Below are positions 33,205 through 42,610 of a stretch of DNA of 64,000 bases, one piece after another. Both the position numbers and the translations under genes were made by a program. The stretch is from JBHOQX01 sp042408595 (GTDB taxonomy: Bacteria; Chloroflexota; Chloroflexia; Chloroflexales; Roseiflexaceae), in assembly GCA_042408595.1 (NCBI GenBank), contig JBHOQX010000019.1:22428-86427 (forward strand), read 5' to 3'. Within the stretch, counting starts at the first letter, position 1, and each line of letters opens with the position of its first letter. The notes beneath the pieces were generated by a model. That model was not told where the DNA came from. It was given only the letters and a program-made list of their open reading frames with translations, and did not search any database.

Positions 33205-35526
33205 ATGCCAGGCCTGATCGAGACCTTTACGCCAACGGACGACCCGCGCTGGCTGATCGAGGTTGACGGCTTCGACCCGCGGCTCGAAGCGACGGTCGAG
33301 GCGGTCTGCGCCCAGGTGAACGGCTACCTCGGCACGCGCGCGGCGCTCGAAGAGGGGAGCGCCGCATCGCGCCCCTCCACCTTTCTGGCCGGCGTTTTCG
33401 ACACCCCCGCCGCGCCGCAGAACACCGCGCTCCCCGCGCCGATCTCCGAGATGGTGGTCGCGCCGGACTGGACGAGCCTTCGCATCACGCTCGACGGAGC
33501 GCCGTTAGAGATCGGCGCGGTCGAGCTGCTGGAGCAGCGCCGCGTGCTGGACATGCGTCAGGGCGCGCTGCTGCGTGAGTGGCGGGTGCGCGACGCAGCC
33601 GGGCGGGTGACGCGCCTGCGCAGCCTGCGATTCGCCTCGCTCGACAACCGCCACATCTGTGTGCACACCGTCGCGATCACGCCGGAGAACTACAGCGGGA
33701 TGCTTCGCATCGAAAGCCTGGTGGACGGGCGGGTGACGAACGAGAACAACACCCGCCACCTCGAGCCGGCCGGCGCAGATCGGCTTGATGACGGGCTGGC
33801 GCTGGCGATGCGGACATCGCAGAGCGGCTACCTGCTGGCATACGCCGCCCATGCCGAGCTGCGCGTCGGCGGCACGGCGGCCAGCCCCGACCTGGTCGTC
33901 GCACCGGACCATGTCGGCTGGGTGTGGGAGGCGCCGGCGCGGCCGGGCGCGCTGATCGAGCTGCGAAAGGTGGTGGCGATCGTCACCTCGCGCGAGAGCG
34001 AGACGCCGGAATCGGCCACCGTGGACAAAGCCGGGCGGGCCGCCGAGTCCGGCCTCGAAACGCTGTTCACGGCGCATGTCGCTGCCTGGGCCGCGCGCTG
34101 GCGCGACACCGACATCCAGCTCGACGAGCCGGGCATCCAGCGCGAAACGCGCTTCGCCCTGTACCACCTGATCGGCGCAGCCAACCCCGACGACGAGCGG
34201 GCCTCGATCGGCGCGCGGGCGCTGACCGGCGAGCGCTACCTCGGCCACTACTTCTGGGACTGCGAGATCTTCGTCTGGCCGGCGCTGCTCTACACCCACC
34301 CGGCCAGCGCTCGCGCGATACTGATGTACCGCTACCACACCCTCGGCGAAGCCCGCGCCAAGGCCCGCGCGCTCGGCTACCAGGGTGCGATGTTCGCCTG
34401 GGAAGCGACCGACACCGGCGTGGACTGGACGCCGCCCTACATCATCAACCCGGCCGGCGAGAAAATCCCCGTGCTGACCGGGATCGAAGAGATCCACATC
34501 ACCGCCGATATCGCCTACGCGATCTGGCAGTACTGGCAGGCGACCGGCGACGAGGCGTTCTTCTGGCGATATGGCGCGCCGATGCTGCTGGAGATCGCCG
34601 CCTTCTGGGCCAGCCGCGCCGAGCCGGACGGCGCGCGCTACCACATCAGCAAGGTGATCGGGCCGGACGAATACCACGAAACGGTGACCGACAATGCCTA
34701 CACCAACCAGCTTGCCGCCTGGTGCCTGCGGATCGGCCTGGCGGTGGCGGACTCGCTGCGGCGCAGCGGCCAGGATCAATGGCGGCACATGCTCGATACC
34801 CTCCAGATCAGCGATGCGACGCTCGCGGCCTGGCGGCGGATCGCCGACGGGCTGGTCACCGGCGACGACCCGCCGCGCGGCCTGATCGAGCAGTTCCGCG
34901 GCTACTTCGCGCTGCGCGACTACGATCTGACCGGCCATGATCCGGCGGTCGCCACGCTCGATGTGAAGCTGGGCTGGGCGGCGCTGCAGAGCTTGCAGGC
35001 CATCAAGCAGCCGGATGTGGTGATGCTGAATTTCCTGCTGTGGGAACAGTTCAGCCCGGCGGCGCGCGCGGCGAACTTTCGCTACTACGAGCCACGCACC
35101 ACCCACGACAGCTCGCTCTCGGTGAGCATCCACGCGCTGGTGGCGGCGCGCCTGGGCGACCTGCCGATGGCCGAGCGCTACCTGCGCCGCGCCGCACAGA
35201 TCGACCTGAACTTCGCCAACAAGGGCTGGGCCGGCGCGGCGGGCGGCGTTCATATCGCCGCGCTGGGCGGCATGTGGCAGGCGCTGGTGCTTGGCTTCCT
35301 CGGCATGCGCCCGACCCCCGACGGGCCGCGCTTCGAGCCGCACGTACCGCCGCAGTGGGGCACGCTGAGCGCCCCGGTGCAGTGGCGCGGGCGGCGCCTG
35401 CGCATCACGGCCAGCGCAGCGGCGGCGGAGATCGCGCTCGAGGCCGGCGCGCCGCTGGCGGTCGCCTGGGGCGACGGCCCGTGGCAACAGGTCGCGCCGG
35501 GGCAGCCGCTGCGGCGGCCCGCCTGA
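33205..35526 (+). CDS. GH65 family glycoside phosphorylase
   Basis: A 773-residue cytosolic enzyme of the GH65 family (maltose, trehalose, kojibiose or nigerose phosphorylase). The N-terminal beta-sandwich (to about 270) carries FDPRLEATVEAVCAQVNGYLGTRA. The (alpha/alpha)6 barrel has GHYFWDCEIFVWP, GYQGAMFAWEATDTG and VIGPDEYHETVTDNAYTN, where Glu489 is the expected general acid. The tail motifs HDSSLSVSIH and GGVHIAALGGMWQA bind phosphate in this family. GAGAGGG sits 1 base before the ATG at 33199 but 7 before 33205, so I prefer the latter. The adjacent beta-phosphoglucomutase-like gene supports an inverting phosphorylase making beta-glucose-1-phosphate. The disaccharide cannot be told from sequence alone. 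Confidence 0.92.
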   Translation: MPGLIETFTPTDDPRWLIEVDGFDPRLEATVEAVCAQVNGYLGTRAALEEGSAASRPSTFLAGVFDTPAAPQNTALPAPISEMVVAPDWTSLRITLDGAPLEIGAVELLEQRRVLDMRQGALLREWRVRDAAGRVTRLRSLRFASLDNRHICVHTVAITPENYSGMLRIESLVDGRVTNENNTRHLEPAGADRLDDGLALAMRTSQSGYLLAYAAHAELRVGGTAASPDLVVAPDHVGWVWEAPARPGALIELRKVVAIVTSRESETPESATVDKAGRAAESGLETLFTAHVAAWAARWRDTDIQLDEPGIQRETRFALYHLIGAANPDDERASIGARALTGERYLGHYFWDCEIFVWPALLYTHPASARAILMYRYHTLGEARAKARALGYQGAMFAWEATDTGVDWTPPYIINPAGEKIPVLTGIEEIHITADIAYAIWQYWQATGDEAFFWRYGAPMLLEIAAFWASRAEPDGARYHISKVIGPDEYHETVTDNAYTNQLAAWCLRIGLAVADSLRRSGQDQWRHMLDTLQISDATLAAWRRIADGLVTGDDPPRGLIEQFRGYFALRDYDLTGHDPAVATLDVKLGWAALQSLQAIKQPDVVMLNFLLWEQFSPAARAANFRYYEPRTTHDSSLSVSIHALVAARLGDLPMAERYLRRAAQIDLNFANKGWAGAAGGVHIAALGGMWQALVLGFLGMRPTPDGPRFEPHVPPQWGTLSAPVQWRGRRLRITASAAAAEIALEAGAPLAVAWGDGPWQQVAPGQPLRRPA

Positions 35527-35683
35527 CGGCGCGGCGCGCCGCGCGATATGGATCGGATCCCGCACGCTGCTTCGCGGCCCAGTATGTGAGTCCTCACGCC
35601 GTGCCCGTCCGACGCGGCTCACCGCCCGCGGCCAGCCCCCCCCTTTAGAGGAGGTACGCGCTGGACCGCACCGCGGGTGGTGT

Positions 35684-35714
35684 GGAGGGCCTGCCGCCCT
35701 CCACGACTTTTTGG
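35684..35714 (+). terminator. Rho-independent terminator after the sugar locus
   Basis: GTGGAGGGC (35684-35692) and GCCCTCCAC (35698-35706) form a perfect 9-bp stem, followed 3 bases later by TTTTT. It is 158 bases after the GH65 stop. The surrounding spacer 35527-35854 is otherwise palindrome-rich (for example GGCGCGC-CCAC-GCGCGCC) and has no gene. Confidence 0.65.
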
Positions 35715-35854
35715 CGCGCCCACGCGCGCCAGAAGGGGGTTCCAGGGGGGTTCGCCCCGCCGCACCTCCCCACCGCACACGGCCGGCACTCCAGAGGCGG
35801 GGCGCGCACCGCGCTCCCAACGCCAAAGCGAGCCCTCCCCCGAGATTGTGCCAT

Positions 35855-35883
35855 TTGACACGAAGGGCGGTTGATGGTACAGT
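35855..35883 (+). promoter_or_regulatory. Sigma-70 promoter of the nuoF-N block
   Basis: A perfect TTGACA (35855-35860) is followed after 17 bases by TACAGT (35878-35883). Transcription would start near 35890, leaving a leader of about 80 nt before nuoF. Confidence 0.7.
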
Positions 35884-35969
35884 AGCCGTACAAGCGACAT
35901 GCCCAATCCGTATCGCTTCGCACGGCTCATACCGCCGCTTCGACACCTGGAAAGCACACAGGAACAGCG

Positions 35970-37277
35970 ATGGCGCCACTGACGGAACATGTAGTGATGC
36001 GCGAGCTTGACGTGCCGGACATCGGCCAGTTCGATGTCTATCTCAAGCATGGCGGCTACGAGTCGTTCCGCCGCGTCGTCAAGGAGATGCAGCCGGCGGA
36101 TGTGGTGCAGCTCGTCAAGGACTCGGGGCTGCGCGGGCGCGGCGGCGCCGGCTTCCCGACGGGTGTCAAGTGGGGCTTCCTGCCCCAGGGCGTCTACCCG
36201 CGCTATCTGCTCTGCAACGCGGACGAGAGCGAGCCCGGCACCTTCAACAACCACCAGATGATCGACCGCAACCCGCACCAGATCATCGAAGGGATCGCGA
36301 TCTCCTGCTACGCCATCGAGTGCCACACCGCCTACATCTACATCCGCGGCGAGTTCGCCGCCGGCGCGCGCAACCTAGAGCGGGCACTGCGCGAGGCGTA
36401 TGGCAAGGGGCTGCTTGGCAGGAACATCTTCGACAGCGGCTACGACCTCGATATCTATGTGCACCGCGGCGCGGGCGCGTACATCTGCGGCGAAGAGACC
36501 GCGCTGATGAACTCGCTCGAAGGTTGGATCGGCCAGCCGCGCCTCAAGCCGCCCTTCCCGGCCGTCGCCGGCCTGTACGCCAAACCGACGATCATCAACA
36601 ACGTTGAGACGATGATCAATGTGCCGCGGATCGTCGAGAAGGGCGTCGAGTGGTACCGCCAGTTCGGTACGGAGAAAAGCCCCGGCACCAAGGTCTTCTC
36701 GCTCAGCGGACACGTCAACCGCCCCGGCAACTACGAAGCACCGTTCGGCATCCCGCTGCGGGAGCTGATCTACGCGCCGGAGTACGGCGGCGGCATGCGC
36801 AACGGGCGCGAGCCGAAGATCATCGTCCCGGGCGGTGCCTCTGCCCCCTGGCTCACCGCGGCGAACCTGGATGTGCACCTGGACTACGAATCGATCGCCG
36901 CCGCCGGCACCATGCTCGGCACCGGCGGCGTGATCGTGCTGGACGACACAGTCAGCGCGGTGGAGGTGGCCTATAAGATGGACGAGTTCTTCAAGCACGA
37001 GTCGTGCGGGAAGTGCACGCCCTGCCGCGAGGGCACCTGGTGGCTCACCAAGGTGCTGCACCGCCTCGCGCATGGCCACGGCGAAGCCAGCGACATCGCC
37101 ACGCTGCACGATATCTACAACCAGATGGCCGGCAACTGTTTCTGCCTGCTCGGGGAGAGCGCGGTGATGCCGATCAAGAGCGCGCTCAAACTCTTCCCGG
37201 AGGAGTTCGAGGCGGCCCTGGCGCGCAGCGCCGGGCGGCACAATGGCCAGCCCGTCATTCCGCTGGCGGCGGCATAA
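35970..37277 (+). CDS. nuoF: NADH-quinone oxidoreductase subunit F
   Basis: A 435-residue NADH- and FMN-binding subunit of complex I. GLRGRGGAGFPTGVKW is the NADH site, ADESEPGTF and GAYICGEETALMNSLEG line the FMN pocket, and ESCGKCTPCREG plus a later Cys in NCFCLLGESA hold the [4Fe-4S] cluster N3. Length and order match the family. It opens a block nuoFGHIJKLMN behind its own promoter. No nuoA-E genes lie upstream, so the remaining subunits must be encoded elsewhere. Confidence 0.96.
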   Translation: MAPLTEHVVMRELDVPDIGQFDVYLKHGGYESFRRVVKEMQPADVVQLVKDSGLRGRGGAGFPTGVKWGFLPQGVYPRYLLCNADESEPGTFNNHQMIDRNPHQIIEGIAISCYAIECHTAYIYIRGEFAAGARNLERALREAYGKGLLGRNIFDSGYDLDIYVHRGAGAYICGEETALMNSLEGWIGQPRLKPPFPAVAGLYAKPTIINNVETMINVPRIVEKGVEWYRQFGTEKSPGTKVFSLSGHVNRPGNYEAPFGIPLRELIYAPEYGGGMRNGREPKIIVPGGASAPWLTAANLDVHLDYESIAAAGTMLGTGGVIVLDDTVSAVEVAYKMDEFFKHESCGKCTPCREGTWWLTKVLHRLAHGHGEASDIATLHDIYNQMAGNCFCLLGESAVMPIKSALKLFPEEFEAALARSAGRHNGQPVIPLAAA

Positions 37278-37376
37278 GCATTCACGTATGGGCGCATTGC
37301 GTTCGTCCAGCATCGCACTCGCCCGGCGCTCAACCCTATGTTCGCGCAGCGGCGCTACCCATGAATCGAGCCTCCG

Positions 37377-37934
37377 ATGACGATCCTGACCCGCTGGACA
37401 ATCGACCTGCTTGAACAGATTCCGCACGTCGCCGGCGAGCGGTATGAGATCATCGATGGCGAACTGTACGTGACCAGTCACCCACACATACGATACCAGA
37501 TCACAGCAAAACGCATTTGTACCGAGCTTGATGTGTGGGACGAGCAAACTGGTTTGGGCATCGCTATCCCGGCGCCTGATATTATCTACGCTCCGGATGA
37601 AGCTGTCACGCCGGATGCCGTATGGGTGAGTCGCGAGCGTTTTGGCCGAATCGTCGGCGAAAGTGGTACACTTATCGACTCTCGGGAGTTGGTCGTGGAA
37701 ATCTTGTCCCCCGGCAAAGGGAATGAAGAGCGAGATCGCGGAAAAAAGCTCGATCTCTACTCGCGTCGCAATGTTTAGCAGTACTGGATCGTCGATTGGC
37801 GTAACGTTATGAATATCTATCGCCATCAAGAGGATCTTCTCCAGTTTATCCAAACGTTGCGCGCCGGTGATACGCTTCGATCGCCGCTCCTGCCGGGCTT
37901 TGCGTGTGTGATCGACCGCTTTTTCGAACTCTAG
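37377..37934 (+). pseudogene. Uma2-family endonuclease gene with a nonsense mutation
   Basis: The frame from ATG 37377 encodes an Uma2/DUF820 protein: YEIIDGELYV, YAPDEAVTPDAVWV, VVEILSPG, and RDRGKKLDLYSRRNV. It stops at TAG 37776-37778, but the same frame continues without another stop to 37934 with QYWIVDWRNVMNIYR and LLPGFACVIDRFFEL, the expected family end. A one-base change (CAG to TAG) would explain the break. The repaired protein would be 185 residues, normal for the family. The region is richer in A+T than the nuo genes around it, which suggests recent acquisition into the operon. A truncated 133-residue product lacks the last conserved block. Confidence 0.85.
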
Positions 37935-37955
37935 CATACCAGACGAGTGTTTGCC

Positions 37956-40748
37956 ATGCCAGATGTCACCCTGGTCGTGGATGGGCGGACCGTCACCGTC
38001 CCGGCCGGCACCAATATCGTCGAGGCGGCTCGCGCCGCTGGCGTCGCCATTCCGGTCTTCTGCTACCATCCCAAGCTGAAGCCGGTCGGTATGTGCCGCA
38101 TGTGCCTGGTCGAGGTCTACACGCCGCGGATCGACCCGGCGACCCGCCAGCCGGTGCTGGACGAGCAGGGCAAGCCGGTGCTGGCGCTGATGATGAACAA
38201 GCTCCAGCCCGGCTGCGTCACCCCCGTCAGCGACGGCATGGTCGTCAAGACGACCACCGACAAGGTGCAGTTCGCGCAGCGCGGCCAGCTCGAGTTCCTG
38301 CTCACCTCGCACCCGCTGGACTGCCCGGTGTGCGACAAGGGCGGCGAATGCCCGCTGCAGAACCTGACGATGCAGTGGGGACCGGGCAACTCGCGCTTCG
38401 CCTACAGCGACAAGATTCACTTCGAAAAGCCCATCCCGCTCGGCGACCTGATCTACCTCGACCGCGAGCGCTGCATCCTTTGCTCGCGCTGCGTGCGCTT
38501 CCAGGACGAGATCGCCGACGACCCGGTGCTTGGCTTCGACAATCGCGGCCGCGCCTGGGAGATCATCTCCAAGAGCGACCCGCCGTTCGACTCGAAGTTC
38601 TCCGGCAACACCACCGACATCTGCCCGGTCGGCGCGCTCACGTCGAGCGATTTCCGCTTCAAGGCGCGCGTCTGGGAGCTGCGCTCGGTGCCCGGCATCT
38701 GCACCCACTGCCCGGTCGGCTGCAACCTGTCGTACGATATGCGCTACGAGCAGCTGATGCGGGTGATGCCGCGCGAGAACGATACGGTCAACGAAATCTG
38801 GCTGTGCGACCGCGGGCGCTACGGCGTGCGCCTCCTCGAGAGCGGCGACCGGCTGACGACACCCCTCGTCCGGCGGGGCGGCGAGCTGGTGCCAGCGAGC
38901 TGGGACGAGGCGCTGCACCTGATCGCTGATCGGCTGAGCCACATCCGCGCAACCGACGGCGGCGCGGCGCTGGCCGGGCTGGCCGGGCCGGAGCTGCCGA
39001 ACGAAGACCTGTACCTGTTCCAGAAGCTCTTCCGCGACCTGCTCGGCTCGAACAACATCGACCACCGGCCCGGCACGCCGCTCGACGCGCCGCTCGACAC
39101 GCTCGCCGCGCACTTCGGCGTCGGCAAGGGCACCGACCTGTCGAAGCTCGGCAAGGGAGCGGCGGTGCTGGTGCTTGGCGCGGATGTCGAGGAAGAGGGG
39201 CCGCTCTACAAGCTGCGGCTGCGTGGCATCGCGCAGCGCGGCGGCGACCTGACGGTGGCCGGCAGCCTGCCAACCACACTCGACCGCTCGGCGGCGCGGG
39301 TGCTGCGCATCCGCCCCGGCACGGAGGCGCACCTGGCCCTGGCGCTGATCGGCGCGATCCTCGACGAGCAGCTCGAAAACAAGGGCTTCCTCGACAGCCG
39401 GGTGCGCGGCAGCGATGACATCCGCAACGGCCTGAAGAGTCTGCCGCTGGCCCGCCTGGCGGAGACAGCCGGCGTGGCCGAGGAGAGTGTCCGGGCGGCG
39501 GCGCGGGCCTTCGCGCAGGCCGAGCATGGGATCATCGTCTACGGGCGTGCGGCGCTGGCCGCCGGCCCGGCCGCCGCCGCAGCCATCGCGAACCTGGCGT
39601 TGGTCGCCGGCAAGACCGGCCGCGCCAACAGCGGCGTGATCGGGTTGCTGCCCGGCGGCAACAGCCGTGGCGCGCTCGATATGGGCGTGCGGCCCGACCT
39701 GGGGCGGCCGGGGCTGGCGGCCCGCGAGATGTGGCCGGCGGCGCGCGAGCAACGGCTGCGCGGCATGCTGATCATCGGCATGGACCCGGCCGGCGTCAGC
39801 CCGGCCACTGCCGACGCGCTCGACGCGCTCGAATTTCTCGCCGTGCAGGATCTATTCCTGACCGAGACCGCCCGGCGGGCGGATGTCGTGCTGCCGATGG
39901 CCGCGAATGCCGAGCGCGAAGGAAGCTTCACCAACGCCGAACGCCGGGTGCAGCGCAGCCGGCAGGCACGCAGCGCCCCCGGCAACGCCCTCGCCCCGTG
40001 GCAGGCGATCAGCGCGATCGCCCGGCTGCTGCCGCAGCCCGTGGCCGCCACGCCGGGCAACGGCGCGAAGAAGGCCGCCAGGGGAGCGCGCGCGGGTGCG
40101 CTCCCTGCAGCTCAGGCCACGGAGCGGGCGGTCAGCGTGGCGGTGCTCGACCCGCCGGCGGCGCCCGGCTGGAGCTACCTGCTGCCTGGGGATATCGCCG
40201 AAGAGATCAGCCGGGCCGTGCCGGGCTACGCCGGCACCGACTACACCAGCCACGACCTGTCGCGCCACTCGTGGGGCCGCCAACCGAACGAAGCGATCTA
40301 CTACGACGGCACCTCCTACGCCAACCCGGAGGGGAACGGCATCCAGTTGCCGGCCCGCGCCGACGACGGCCGGAGCACGTTCAGCGTCGTCTTCACCGCG
40401 CCGGAGCCGCCGGCCAGCGACGACGGCCGGCCGTTCATCCTGCTGATGCCGGCCCGGCTGTACGACGGCGGGGACTGGATGCGCGGTTCGAAGCTCCTGG
40501 CGCGGGCCGTCCCGCCGCACGCCATCCTTAGCCCGGCGGACGCCGCGCGGCTCGGCGTGGCCCTCGGCGAGCAGGTGCGGATCACGGCGGCAGCGGGTGA
40601 GACGACACTCCCGATCCAGATCGACCGGAACCAGCCGGAGGGGGTGATCGCCGCGCCAGCGGTGCGCGGCGTCGACCCGGCGGCGCTGCTGGACGGGCCG
40701 CTTGCCCGGGTGTCGCTGGCGAAGGCTGCTCAGGAGGGCGCGCCATGA
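37956..40748 (+). CDS. nuoG: NADH-quinone oxidoreductase subunit G
   Basis: A 930-residue iron-sulphur subunit. CYHPKLKPVGMCRMCLVEV binds the [2Fe-2S] cluster N1b; HPLDCPVCDKGGECPLQN gives the His-Cys3 cluster N5; CILCSRCVRFQDEI with TDICPVGAL gives N4. CTHCPVGCN plus a later Cys in IWLCDRGRYG matches the extra N7 cluster of some bacteria. The molybdopterin-oxidoreductase fold follows (about 300-740) without catalytic function in this family, then a C-terminal MopB-like domain. I use ATG 37956 rather than GTG 37947. Near residue 710 a GAKKAARGARAGALPAA stretch coincides with an 8-bp inverted repeat. The stop overlaps nuoH by ATGA. Confidence 0.95.
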   Translation: MPDVTLVVDGRTVTVPAGTNIVEAARAAGVAIPVFCYHPKLKPVGMCRMCLVEVYTPRIDPATRQPVLDEQGKPVLALMMNKLQPGCVTPVSDGMVVKTTTDKVQFAQRGQLEFLLTSHPLDCPVCDKGGECPLQNLTMQWGPGNSRFAYSDKIHFEKPIPLGDLIYLDRERCILCSRCVRFQDEIADDPVLGFDNRGRAWEIISKSDPPFDSKFSGNTTDICPVGALTSSDFRFKARVWELRSVPGICTHCPVGCNLSYDMRYEQLMRVMPRENDTVNEIWLCDRGRYGVRLLESGDRLTTPLVRRGGELVPASWDEALHLIADRLSHIRATDGGAALAGLAGPELPNEDLYLFQKLFRDLLGSNNIDHRPGTPLDAPLDTLAAHFGVGKGTDLSKLGKGAAVLVLGADVEEEGPLYKLRLRGIAQRGGDLTVAGSLPTTLDRSAARVLRIRPGTEAHLALALIGAILDEQLENKGFLDSRVRGSDDIRNGLKSLPLARLAETAGVAEESVRAAARAFAQAEHGIIVYGRAALAAGPAAAAAIANLALVAGKTGRANSGVIGLLPGGNSRGALDMGVRPDLGRPGLAAREMWPAAREQRLRGMLIIGMDPAGVSPATADALDALEFLAVQDLFLTETARRADVVLPMAANAEREGSFTNAERRVQRSRQARSAPGNALAPWQAISAIARLLPQPVAATPGNGAKKAARGARAGALPAAQATERAVSVAVLDPPAAPGWSYLLPGDIAEEISRAVPGYAGTDYTSHDLSRHSWGRQPNEAIYYDGTSYANPEGNGIQLPARADDGRSTFSVVFTAPEPPASDDGRPFILLMPARLYDGGDWMRGSKLLARAVPPHAILSPADAARLGVALGEQVRITAAAGETTLPIQIDRNQPEGVIAAPAVRGVDPAALLDGPLARVSLAKAAQEGAP

Positions 40749-41947
40749 CCTGGCAGGAGATTGCGCTGCTGATCATCGGCTGCGTCATCCTGGCGCTGGC
40801 CGCAACCACCGCCTTCGCCTACCTGACGCTGTTCGAGCGGCGGCTGCTGGCGCGCTTCCAGCATCGCATCGGACCGAACCGGGCCGGGCCGTTCGGCATC
40901 TTCCAGCCGCTGGCCGACGCGCTCAAGCTCTTTTTCAAGGAAGATGTCGTGCCGCTGAAGGCCGACAAGTGGGTCTATATCGCCGCGCCGGCCTTCGCCA
41001 TGATCCCGGCGCTGATCATCTGGGCGACCATTCCGTTCGGCTGCTGGCCGATCGGCCCAAACGCCAGGCTCGGCTGCCCGCCCGGCAGCGGCAACCTGCT
41101 GCAACTGGCGGATGTCAACATCGGCGTGCTGTACCTGCTGGCGATCACGTCGCTCGGTGTCTATGGCATCGCCATCGCCGGCTGGGCCTCGAACAACAAG
41201 TACTCGATGCTCGGCGGGGTGCGCGCCTCGGCGCAGGTGATCTCCTACGAACTGGCGCTCGGCCTGGCGATCCTCGGCGCGGTGATGCAGGCCGGAACCT
41301 TCAGCACATCCGGGATCGTCTACGCGCAGCGCGATGTCTGGTTCATCCTGCCGCAATTCCTCGGCTTTGTGCTGTTCCTGATCACCTCGACCGCCGAGGT
41401 GGTACGGGCACCGTTCGACCTGGTGGAAGCCGAGCAGGAGCTGGTCGGCGGCTACAATACCGAGTACGGCTCGATGAAATTCGCGCTGTTCTTTATGTCA
41501 GAGTATATCAAGCTGATCGCGATGAGCGCGATCGGCGTGATGCTTTACCTCGGCGGCTGGCGCTTCCCCGGCCTGGAGACCCTGGCAGCCTGGGTGACGG
41601 CCAACGTCGGCGCCGTCTACGGCAACGCGGTCTATGGCCTGCTCTCGCTCGGCGCCTTCCTGCTGAAGATCGTCGTCTTCCTGTTCCTGTCGGTCTGGAT
41701 CCGCGCCACGCTGCCGCGGGTGCGCTACGACCAGCTCATGGACCTGGGCTGGAAGGTGCTCCTGCCGCTGGCGCTGTTCAATGTGGCCGTGACGGCGGTG
41801 CTGAATGTGGTGTTCCCGGATCAGACAGTGTTCGTCAGCGCGGGCGGGCTGATCATCGGGCTGCTGACCGTGGTGATCGCCGCGGCGCTGGACCGTAGCC
41901 GCGAGCGGCGCGACCGGGTCGTTCTGGTGAAAAAGGGTACAACATGA
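40745..41947 (+). CDS. nuoH: NADH-quinone oxidoreductase subunit H
   Basis: A 400-residue membrane subunit with about eight helices that forms part of the quinone cavity. ERRLLARFQHRIGPNRAGPFG is the family signature near the N-terminus (only its start quoted: ERRLLARFQHR), PFDLVEAEQELVGGYNTEY is the acidic cytosolic loop, and SVWIRATLPRVRYDQLM closes it. It has a somewhat longer periplasmic loop with CWPIGPNARLGCPPG. It overlaps nuoG and nuoI by ATGA on each side, a tightly coupled order. Confidence 0.95.
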   Translation: MTWQEIALLIIGCVILALAATTAFAYLTLFERRLLARFQHRIGPNRAGPFGIFQPLADALKLFFKEDVVPLKADKWVYIAAPAFAMIPALIIWATIPFGCWPIGPNARLGCPPGSGNLLQLADVNIGVLYLLAITSLGVYGIAIAGWASNNKYSMLGGVRASAQVISYELALGLAILGAVMQAGTFSTSGIVYAQRDVWFILPQFLGFVLFLITSTAEVVRAPFDLVEAEQELVGGYNTEYGSMKFALFFMSEYIKLIAMSAIGVMLYLGGWRFPGLETLAAWVTANVGAVYGNAVYGLLSLGAFLLKIVVFLFLSVWIRATLPRVRYDQLMDLGWKVLLPLALFNVAVTAVLNVVFPDQTVFVSAGGLIIGLLTVVIAAALDRSRERRDRVVLVKKGTT

Positions 41948-42441
41948 TCGGCTCGATCTTTAAGGGCCTGGGGACAACCTTCAAATACCTGTTCAAGCGG
42001 CCGGTGACGGTGCAGTACCCGGAGGTCAAGCGCCCGGTGCGCGAGCGCTTCCGTGGGCGGCACCAACTCAAGCGCTTCGCCAACGGCATGGAGCGCTGCA
42101 TCGGCTGCGCGCTGTGCGCGGCGGCCTGCCCGGCGGACGCCATCCTGGTCGTGCCGGCGGAGAACGACCCACAGCATCCCAACTCGCCGGGCGAGCGCTA
42201 CGCGGCGCGCTACGAGATCAACATGCTGCGCTGCATCTTCTGCGGCTATTGCGAGGACGCCTGCCCGACGAATGCGATCGTCTTGGAGCACCAGTACGAG
42301 CTGTCGTTCTACGACCGCAAATCGTCGATCTATACGAAAGAGATGCTGCTCGTGCCGCCGGATCAAGGACACGGCGAGATCCCACCGGTGCTGGCGCAAC
42401 TGAACCGCCGCCCGAGCCCGCCGGCCCAGATCGACTTGTGA
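41944..42441 (+). CDS. nuoI: NADH-quinone oxidoreductase subunit I
   Basis: A 165-residue 8Fe ferredoxin-like subunit. CIGCALCAAACPADAI and CIFCGYCEDACPTNAI bind the two [4Fe-4S] clusters N6a and N6b. The N-terminal amphipathic segment (KGLGTTFKYLFKRPVTVQYP) docks to NuoH. The C-terminal Pro-rich tail is variable in the family. Translation is coupled to nuoH by ATGA. A repeat element follows before nuoJ. Confidence 0.95.
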   Translation: MIGSIFKGLGTTFKYLFKRPVTVQYPEVKRPVRERFRGRHQLKRFANGMERCIGCALCAAACPADAILVVPAENDPQHPNSPGERYAARYEINMLRCIFCGYCEDACPTNAIVLEHQYELSFYDRKSSIYTKEMLLVPPDQGHGEIPPVLAQLNRRPSPPAQIDL

Positions 42442-42447
42442 GCGGCC

Positions 42448-42550
42448 GGCTGAAGCCCTGGTCAGCGGAGTGGGGCCGCCGGCCCCGCGAGGAAATCCCG
42501 CTTCGTCGCTGGGCGGGCTGCGCCCGCCGAACCTTCCCATTTCAGCAGGC
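42448..42550. repeat. Palindromic element between nuoI and nuoJ
   Basis: Ends GGCTGAAG (42448-42455) and TTTCAGCAGG (42540-42549) resemble those of the element at 29865. The core is GGGGCC-GCC-GGCCCC, with a second hairpin GGGCGG-GCTGCG-CCCGCC. It separates otherwise tightly packed nuo genes. Confidence 0.6.
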
Positions 42551-42610
42551 AACTGGCGAGTGCGCCACGCGCCGGGGGCGGCGACCGATGGTTGATGGTT
42601 GGGAGCTGGC

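Noticed and set aside
36375..39752. A very long minus-strand open frame opposite nuoF and nuoG
   Set aside because: Its Arg/Ala/Gly/Val-rich sequence has no family features. It is an antisense shadow of high-GC genes on the plus strand.
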